The position numbers were made by a program, and so were the translations under genes. Positions 6,911 through 11,061 of a stretch of 11,061 nt of DNA are shown here, piece after piece. Where the stretch lies: contig CADBND010000137.1 of assembly GCA_902795875.1 (NCBI GenBank), positions 1-11,061 on the forward strand, read 5' to 3'. This DNA comes from an uncultured Erysipelotrichaceae bacterium (GTDB lineage: Bacteria > Bacillota_I > Bacilli_A > Erysipelotrichales > Erysipelotrichaceae). Under the pieces are notes generated by a model, which was not told the DNA's origin, did not search any database, and saw only the letters and a program-made list of their open reading frames with translations. Within the stretch, counting starts at the first letter, position 1; each line of letters opens with the position of its first letter.

Positions 6911-6917
6911 GGGAGGA
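6911..6917 (+). promoter_or_regulatory. Ribosome binding site deciding the lipoprotein start
   Basis: GGGAGGA lies 6 nt before the ATG at 6924. The same frame is open back to an ATG at 6819, but that codon directly follows the terminator, has no ribosome binding site, and would put 35 extra residues in front of a perfect lipoprotein signal. The start at 6924 is therefore preferred. Confidence 0.8.
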
Positions 6918-6923
6918 TCATTT

Positions 6924-7544
6924 ATGTTCAAAGGGAGAATCAGGATAATGTCTGTGGTCTTGGCGATACTGTTGGTACTGGCCGCTTGCGGAAAGAAGAA
7001 ACAGGAGGTCCCAATCGAGGATGTCGATACGACCGACCAGATGTACCAGGACAGGACCGACTCAGATATGAAATATATCTTTCAGATGGATGGGAAGACT
7101 TATATGATCTCACCGGCTTATGAGATTGGATATATCGGAAGGGATCTGGAAGAAGGCTGTTTTTATGAACTAACAGCAGACATCACCTATCTCAACGGCG
7201 GTATTGCCGGATATGTCGATTTTCCGCAGATCGACAGAGTGATCGATTGTAAGAAGATCTCCTGGGAAGATATCGATCTTCCCGATATCAGGGAAAAACG
7301 CTACGGTCTGATGAAGATCGGAGATTATACGGATGGTGATCTCTTCGTACATGAATATCGGAAGATGGCTCTGTTAAAAGATGGGAAATGGTCCTTCTAT
7401 GATAAGGAACTGGAAAGAGAAGACGGAACGCTTATCTGTTTCCGAAACGGCGTGGAGGAAGCACAGATCCTGGAAGGGATCGCAAACGGCGTACTTTCCT
7501 GTGAAGATTATTTCGTTCAGCCGGCGATCGAGGAACATTCCTGA
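6924..7544 (+). CDS. Predicted lipoprotein of unknown function
   Basis: The 206-residue product begins with a clean lipoprotein signal: basic residues (MFKGRIRI), a hydrophobic core, and the lipobox LAAC with Cys22 as the lipidation site, followed by a Lys-rich GKKKQEV. The mature part is acidic and mostly beta-like by eye (for example KYIFQMDGKTYMISPAYEIG and GLMKIGDYTDGDLFVHEYRK), with two later cysteines in FYELT- and CKKIS-adjacent positions. No enzyme or solute-binding motif is recognised. It should be attached to the outer face of the cytoplasmic membrane. The gene is monocistronic, lying between the MarR terminator and a hairpin that overlaps its own stop codon. MarR control is possible by adjacency but not shown. 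I do not recognise the family. Confidence 0.75.
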   Translation: MFKGRIRIMSVVLAILLVLAACGKKKQEVPIEDVDTTDQMYQDRTDSDMKYIFQMDGKTYMISPAYEIGYIGRDLEEGCFYELTADITYLNGGIAGYVDFPQIDRVIDCKKISWEDIDLPDIREKRYGLMKIGDYTDGDLFVHEYRKMALLKDGKWSFYDKELEREDGTLICFRNGVEEAQILEGIANGVLSCEDYFVQPAIEEHS

Positions 7545-7555
7545 TCTTTCTTCTT
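7526..7555 (+). terminator. Probable terminator overlapping the lipoprotein stop codon
   Basis: GATC (7526-7529), a bulged G, and AGGA (7531-7534) pair with TCCT (7539-7542) and GATC (7543-7546) around loop ACAT. A pyrimidine tail TTTCTTCTT follows. The TGA stop (7542-7544) is in the 3' arm. The stem is weaker than the other terminators and the tail is interrupted by C. Confidence 0.55.
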
Positions 7556-7582
7556 GAAAACGATTTTTAATTACCTTAGTCT
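7554..7582 (+). promoter_or_regulatory. Weak candidate promoter for the hydrolase operon
   Basis: TTGAAA (7554-7559) is a good -35. At 17 nt the -10 position holds TAGTCT (7577-7582), only 3 of 6 matches, and overlaps the left arm of the inverted repeat. Another AT-rich hexamer preceded by TG, TATTTA (7584-7589), is off spacing. Some promoter is expected here because a terminator-like hairpin precedes it. Confidence 0.35.
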
Positions 7583-7608
7583 GTATTTAAGAAACATCAT
7601 AAGGTAAT
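7570..7608. repeat. 9-bp inverted repeat over the promoter and ribosome binding site
   Basis: ATTACCTTA (7570-7578) is the exact reverse complement of TAAGGTAAT (7600-7608), with a 21-nt spacer and about 30 bp between arm centres. The right arm contains AAGG, the only Shine-Dalgarno candidate for the ATG at 7615. It could be a two-site operator on one face of the DNA (about three turns) or, if transcription starts upstream, an RNA hairpin hiding the ribosome binding site. Confidence 0.6.
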
Positions 7609-7614
7609 AAGACG

Positions 7615-8604
7615 ATGGATAAAGAAGGATTGTACAGATATGTTTCTGAAAGTGTCGGCAACGAAAGCAATATCACACAGATCTATGTGATGAAAGACGG
7701 CAAGACCGTATATGATGAGTGCTGGCATGGATTCAGGAGCACGGATGCGATGAATGTCAATTCCGTTACCAAAAGCATCATAGCCCTGCTAACAGGGATT
7801 GCGCTGGATAAGGGGAGCATCAAAAATATCGATCAGAAGGTGATGGACTACTTTCCGGACTATTCTGTGAAGCGGGGAGAAAAGACGATATACGATGTGA
7901 CGATAAGGCATCTGCTTACGATGACAGCTCCCTACAAGGGAAAGTCAGAACCCTGGAAAAAGGTCTGCACATCGCAAGACTGGACACTTGCCGTACTCGA
8001 TCATCTGGGCGGTCGTAAGGGGATCACAGGTGAATTCCGGTATTCGACCCTTGGCATACAGATCCTGGTTGGAATAATCGAGAGGGCATGCGAAAAGAAA
8101 TGCATCGATCTTGCCAACGAGGATCTCTTCAAACCATTAGGGCTTCCTGAAAGGCTCCTTCATGGCGACAGTTCCAAAGAAGATCAGTTTGATTTCTTCA
8201 TGAATAAAAACCCAAGAAAATGTGAATGGTATTGCGATCCCAAAGGCAGTGTCACCGCCGGCTGGGGATTATGCATGTCGGCAAGAGACATGGCTGTCAT
8301 AGGAGAGCTTGTCCTCAATAATGGAACTTATCGAAACAGAAACATCATTTCCGAAGGATATATAAAGGAGATGCTTACACCATATCTTAAGCTTGGTGAG
8401 AGGTTTGGTTATATGAATTACGGTTATCTTTGGTATAAGCCTTACGATGATCGGGAGGTCTATGCGGCGATCGGCGATAGTGGCAATATCATCTATGTCA
8501 ATAAAGACAGGAACATATCTGCAGGAATAACAGGAACGTTTAAGCCAAGGATATTTGACAGAGTTGATTTCATCGAACGGAAAGTATTGCCTGCGATCGA
8601 ATAA
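7615..8604 (+). CDS. Serine hydrolase, beta-lactamase (class C) fold
   Basis: The 329-residue protein belongs to the beta-lactamase/transpeptidase-like family that includes esterases (EstB type), D-aminopeptidases and 6-aminohexanoate-dimer hydrolase. The nucleophile motif S-x-x-K is S50-V51-T52-K53 in the normal context NSVTKSIIALLTG. The Tyr motif is Y143-S144-T145 in FRYSTLGIQILVGIIE, where the family usually has Y-x-N. The fold marker GWGLCMSARDMAVIGELVLN follows. The third motif region reads AAIGDSGN (284-291), without the usual basic K/H before T/S-G. No signal peptide is present, so it should act in the cytoplasm, unlike penicillin-binding relatives. It leads an operon with the TfoX-like gene 28 nt downstream, and its ribosome binding site lies in an inverted repeat. 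Substrate is unknown. A beta-lactamase role is unlikely given the lack of export. Confidence 0.85.
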   Translation: MDKEGLYRYVSESVGNESNITQIYVMKDGKTVYDECWHGFRSTDAMNVNSVTKSIIALLTGIALDKGSIKNIDQKVMDYFPDYSVKRGEKTIYDVTIRHLLTMTAPYKGKSEPWKKVCTSQDWTLAVLDHLGGRKGITGEFRYSTLGIQILVGIIERACEKKCIDLANEDLFKPLGLPERLLHGDSSKEDQFDFFMNKNPRKCEWYCDPKGSVTAGWGLCMSARDMAVIGELVLNNGTYRNRNIISEGYIKEMLTPYLKLGERFGYMNYGYLWYKPYDDREVYAAIGDSGNIIYVNKDRNISAGITGTFKPRIFDRVDFIERKVLPAIE

Positions 8605-8632
8605 AAGAGTGAGATAAACAGAAAGGATCCAT

Positions 8633-8956
8633 ATGGCATCGAATAAAGCATATCTTGATTTCATCTTGGAACAGCTTTCACAGCTGGATGACATATCCTA
8701 TCGGGCGATGATGGGAGAATATATCATTTATTATCGTGGAAAGATAGTAGGTGGCATATACGATGACCGTTTTCTCGTGAAACCTTTAAAGTCGGCGACA
8801 AGAATGATGCCGGAAGCCAGGATGGAATTTCCCTATGATGGAGGCAAAGCAATGATCCTTGTCGACAATGTGGATGACAAGGAGTTCCTTAAACAACTGC
8901 TGGAAGAGATGTACATGGAGCTTCCGGAGCCAAAGAAAAGAGGTGATTCGATATGA
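8633..8956 (+). CDS. TfoX/Sxy N-terminal domain protein
   Basis: This 107-residue protein consists of the TfoX N-terminal domain only: an N-terminal helix (YLDFILEQLSQL), then YRAMMGEYIIYYRGKIVGGI (23-42), matching the family's R-x-M-F/M-G-x-Y pattern, DDRFLVKP, and the closing segment with FPYDGGKAMILVD and a C-terminal helix. Proteobacterial TfoX/Sxy proteins control competence with CRP and are about twice as long with a second domain. Single-domain versions are common in Bacillota and have no settled role, so competence should not be assumed. AAAGGA lies 5 nt before the ATG. The stop overlaps the next start as ATGA (8953-8956), which implies translational coupling and a shared function with the 398-residue protein. 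Confidence 0.85.
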   Translation: MASNKAYLDFILEQLSQLDDISYRAMMGEYIIYYRGKIVGGIYDDRFLVKPLKSATRMMPEARMEFPYDGGKAMILVDNVDDKEFLKQLLEEMYMELPEPKKRGDSI

Positions 8957-10149
8957 TCGTTTATGACAAGACTTCAAACAATGCGATATTTGAATGTGAT
9001 CTTCCGGAAGGCTTTGTGTGTGAAGCGCAATGCAAGATGATAACATATCCGCAAAACCGGAAGCTCTATGTCGAAATGAATGCACGAAGGGAAAACTGCC
9101 TGATCCGTTATCAGACCGGAGAAGAATATCTGTATGTGAAGAAACAACCTGAAATATATACATATTTGAGGGTGCCGCCAAAACCTCAGGATGACAGCGG
9201 TGCCTGGTACAAGACCCCTGCATCTCTTTATCAGGATCTGGATGATGTTGTTGAGAAGATCATAGGAAAAAAGGTGGATGCGAAAGCTTACTATGATCTC
9301 TCTCAACAGGTTGCTGAACGTCTTGAGAAAAACTTTAAAGAGCTCATCGATGATTTTGTTCAGACAACACAGGTGATCGCTTCTTTTTCACAAGTTCCGG
9401 TTGGCGCAGATATCCGGAATTATCTTTTTGACGGCGGGATCGGTGTCTATGAAGACGAAGGGAAGACCGTTGCGGTATGCCTATCCCGCATGGGTATGGA
9501 GATCGATGTCTTACAAAGACCGGGCATACTGGAAAACCTCAGCGATCAGCCTTTTGGAGAAGCGCAATGCGGTCCTAATGTCTATTCTTCAAACTGCTCA
9601 TGGAACGTTCCGTTCATCCTGTACATGATCAGCGATAATAAACAGGATCTGAAAGTTTTCTTCCACCTTGCGGATACGCTCAGATATGCGGAAGGATTTG
9701 AGAAACAGATCAGATCGTTCAAAGAACAACTGAATCAGTATCAGATACAAAAAGCGCAGAGTGATGCGATGCGTAATCAGGCGATGTGGAACACAGCCTT
9801 TGCAAATCAGCAACAGCAATTTGCTTCGATGGACCGTATGAGCGAAATGCTCCGCAACGATCTTGACAGTTTTCGCAGTGGTTTGAATCAGCAAATGGCA
9901 CAGAATGATCTGCGTTTTGAAATGGGGAACGATCCATCTGAAAGTCTGGACGACAGGATCCAAAGGATGAGACATGAATCGATCATGGGAGTCGAGACAT
10001 ATCAGAGAGATGATGGCTCAACAGTGGAATACTCAAACAATGCGGATCGGGTGTTTGAAAACAACCTCGATCCTTTGACTCATTTCGGTACCAGCCATTA
10101 TTATGATGACTTCGTTCCTGAAGGCTGGCATGAAATAAAGAAAAAATAA
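8953..10149 (+). CDS. Protein of unknown function, 398 aa, Gln/Met-rich helical middle
   Basis: I do not recognise the family. Residues 1-75 look like a small beta domain (FECDLPEGFVCEAQ, RKLYVEMNARREN). A helical part at about 85-140 follows (YQDLDDVVEKIIGKKV, LSQQVAERLEKNFKELI), then a second beta-rich region at 150-240, with WNVPFILYMISDNKQDLKVF near its end. Residues 245-330 are a long polar helix very rich in Gln, Asn and Met (EKQIRSFKEQLNQYQIQKA, NQQQQFASMDRMSEML), likely coiled coil and oligomeric. The last 50 residues form a separate short module with DDGSTVEY, ADRVFENN and FVPEGWHEI. No signal peptide or membrane segment is seen, so it is cytosolic. The start overlaps the TfoX-like stop (ATGA), with AGAGGTGA just upstream. 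No terminator follows directly. The module layout suggests a scaffold or sensor rather than an enzyme (inference). Confidence 0.7.
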   Translation: MIVYDKTSNNAIFECDLPEGFVCEAQCKMITYPQNRKLYVEMNARRENCLIRYQTGEEYLYVKKQPEIYTYLRVPPKPQDDSGAWYKTPASLYQDLDDVVEKIIGKKVDAKAYYDLSQQVAERLEKNFKELIDDFVQTTQVIASFSQVPVGADIRNYLFDGGIGVYEDEGKTVAVCLSRMGMEIDVLQRPGILENLSDQPFGEAQCGPNVYSSNCSWNVPFILYMISDNKQDLKVFFHLADTLRYAEGFEKQIRSFKEQLNQYQIQKAQSDAMRNQAMWNTAFANQQQQFASMDRMSEMLRNDLDSFRSGLNQQMAQNDLRFEMGNDPSESLDDRIQRMRHESIMGVETYQRDDGSTVEYSNNADRVFENNLDPLTHFGTSHYYDDFVPEGWHEIKKK

Positions 10150-10164
10150 AGATGTAATCGATGT

Positions 10165-10196
10165 TTTCCTGATCAAAAAAAAGCAGACCAGGGAAA
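10165..10196 (+). repeat. Imperfect inverted repeat in the 78-nt gap before the RibD-like gene
   Basis: TTTCC (10165-10169) can pair with GGAAA (10192-10196), and TG with CA beyond a bulge, around a loop containing a run of eight A. There is no T-run after it on the plus strand, so it is not a standard terminator, and no clear promoter is seen in the gap. Its role is unclear. Confidence 0.25.
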
Positions 10197-10227
10197 TATA
10201 GGATCGTCAAGGAAATGGAGGAACCAT

Positions 10228-10908
10228 ATGGACAGACCGATAACAACATTGTTTATGCTGATGTCTGTTGATGGGAAGATCAGTACCGGTGCTACGGATG
10301 AGTTTGATGTTGATTTAGATTTTCCGAAAATTGCTGGTGTCAAGGAAGGACTGCATCAGTATTACGAGATCGAACAAACGACTGATCTGTGGTCATTCAA
10401 TACAGGACGGGTCCAGGCTAAGATGGGTGTCAATGAAAAAAAGATGCCATCTAAAACGCCTGTTTCATTTGTGCTGCTCGATAATCATCACTTAACTGAA
10501 CACGGCGTTAAATACTTCTGTGAGCTTTCAAAACAGGCCGTTGTGGTCACATCCAATGCTTCTCATCCGGCTTTTCATGTAAAAGCAGATAATCTGCACA
10601 TTATATACCAAGAAAAACCATCTTTGCTTAACGCACTTGAACGATTAAAAGCAGAATGTGGATGTGAACGTCTGACTGTTCAATCGGGAGGTACAGTAAA
10701 TGGCTTATTTCTTCGGGAAAAGCTATTTGATTATGTAGACATCGTTGTTGCTCCATTACTGATAGGCGGTAAGGATACCTCAACATTAATTGATGGAGAT
10801 TCACTTATGTCAAAAACGGAACTGTCTAAATTAGGCGTCCTGAAACTTCTTGCATGCGAAATGTTGAAGGATTCTTATGTGAGATTACGATATGAAGTGA
10901 TGCGATAA
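10228..10908 (+). CDS. RibD C-terminal domain protein (dihydrofolate reductase-like fold)
   Basis: The 226-residue protein is a stand-alone RibD_C domain, the NADPH-dependent reductase fold used in riboflavin synthesis and shared with dihydrofolate reductase. Signature pieces are the N-terminal LFMLMSVDGKIS (8-19), the nucleotide-binding region VQSGGTVNGLFLREKL (151-166), and the late APLLIGGKDTSTL (175-187). No deaminase domain is attached and no other rib genes are present, so it may reduce a different pyrimidine or carbonyl substrate; stand-alone copies are often uncharacterised. GGAGGA (10217-10222) lies 5 nt before the ATG. Codon use differs from the rest of the window: the nine Ile codons split evenly among ATC, ATT and ATA, whereas ATC prevails upstream, and TTA Leu codons are frequent. 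This hints at recent acquisition. Confidence 0.88.
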   Translation: MDRPITTLFMLMSVDGKISTGATDEFDVDLDFPKIAGVKEGLHQYYEIEQTTDLWSFNTGRVQAKMGVNEKKMPSKTPVSFVLLDNHHLTEHGVKYFCELSKQAVVVTSNASHPAFHVKADNLHIIYQEKPSLLNALERLKAECGCERLTVQSGGTVNGLFLREKLFDYVDIVVAPLLIGGKDTSTLIDGDSLMSKTELSKLGVLKLLACEMLKDSYVRLRYEVMR

Positions 10909-10947
10909 AAGATAAACTGGTATTTATTGATGAAACAGGAGGCGCTT

Positions 10948-11061
10948 ATGAGTTTAGGATTGCGTCGAGGTACAGTGTTTGTTGAACCTCATGACGCTGA
11001 GTGGGACGTAATCGCAGCAGAAACCATTGCAGAGCTGCATAGTATCCTTCAAGATGTTTTA
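10948..11061 (+). CDS. GrpB-family (UPF0157) protein, N-terminal fragment
   Basis: Only the first 38 codons are in the window; the frame is still open at the last base. The sequence begins MSLGLRRGTVFVEPHDAEW and continues with an Ala/Glu-rich helix (IAAETIAELHSIL). This matches the usual N-terminus of GrpB/UPF0157 proteins, a nucleotidyltransferase-fold family of unclear function that is sometimes found fused to dephospho-CoA kinase. AGGAGG (10937-10942) lies 5 nt before the ATG. It follows the RibD-like gene by 39 nt without a visible terminator, so the two may be co-transcribed. The catalytic part is beyond the window and cannot be judged. Confidence 0.8.
   Translation, partial: MSLGLRRGTVFVEPHDAEWDVIAAETIAELHSILQDVL

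Noticed and set aside
6819..6923. Upstream ATG giving a 241-residue version of the lipoprotein
   Set aside because: There is no ribosome binding site, it lies immediately after the MarR terminator, and it would bury the lipoprotein signal 35 residues inside the chain.
8269..8694. Minus-strand frame across the hydrolase/TfoX junction
   Set aside because: It overlaps two supported plus-strand genes and shows no domain or ribosome binding site.
8633..8956. Competence regulator role for the TfoX-domain protein
   Set aside because: Only the N-terminal domain is present, and the competence role is established for two-domain proteobacterial proteins. Nothing else in the window concerns DNA uptake.
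10165..10200. Terminator after the 398-residue gene
   Set aside because: The stem is imperfect, and the homopolymer is an A-run in the loop rather than a T-run after the 3' arm, so it does not fit an intrinsic plus-strand terminator. No converging gene would need a minus-strand one.

Overview
This window looks like chromosomal DNA from a Bacillota (Firmicutes) species, probably in the Clostridia or Erysipelotrichia range. The basis is gene content (Cthe_2159-type beta-helix protein, YdjG/YdjH/YdjI-like trio, Na/Pi-PhoU fusion transporter, Gram-positive style lipoprotein), strong GGAGG-type ribosome binding sites, short U-tailed terminators and moderate GC. In most genes isoleucine is written mainly as ATC. 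I cannot fix the genus. All twelve recognised genes lie on the plus strand and gaps are short. I see no rRNA, tRNA, CRISPR array, insertion sequence or phage gene.

Layout. (1) Bases 1-1113 are the C-terminal part of a secreted parallel beta-helix carbohydrate-binding protein that ends in a terminator. (2) Bases 1178-4580 form a three-gene operon: a double zinc-ribbon membrane protein, a TPM-domain membrane protein and an SPFH-domain protein with a C-terminal zinc ribbon. This is the same trio, in the same order, as ydjG-ydjH-ydjI of Bacillus subtilis, but no pspA lies beside it here. (3) Bases 4654-6273 encode a Na+/phosphate symporter with a fused PhoU domain. It has a promoter embedded in the preceding terminator and almost no 5' leader. 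(4) Next come a MarR regulator (6334-6762) and an unrecognised lipoprotein (6924-7544), each followed by a hairpin. (5) Bases 7615-10149 are an operon of a cytoplasmic beta-lactamase-fold hydrolase, a TfoX N-domain protein and a 398-residue protein of unknown function. It is preceded by a 9-bp inverted repeat whose right arm covers the first ribosome binding site. (6) A RibD C-domain reductase-like gene (10228-10908) and the start of a GrpB-family gene (10948 onward) end the window. The RibD-like gene has a different codon habit from the rest.

How the genes may work together. The trio at 1178-4580 plausibly forms one membrane-associated complex for envelope stress, by analogy with YdjGHI. The hydrolase, TfoX-like and 398-residue proteins are translationally linked, the last two by an ATGA overlap, and may share a task, but the sequence does not say which. 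The junctions are very compact: several stop codons lie inside terminator hairpins and the next promoter follows at once. The points most worth a second look are the PspA-less trio, the likely leaderless transporter mRNA, the inverted repeat at 7570-7608 and the 398-residue orphan protein.
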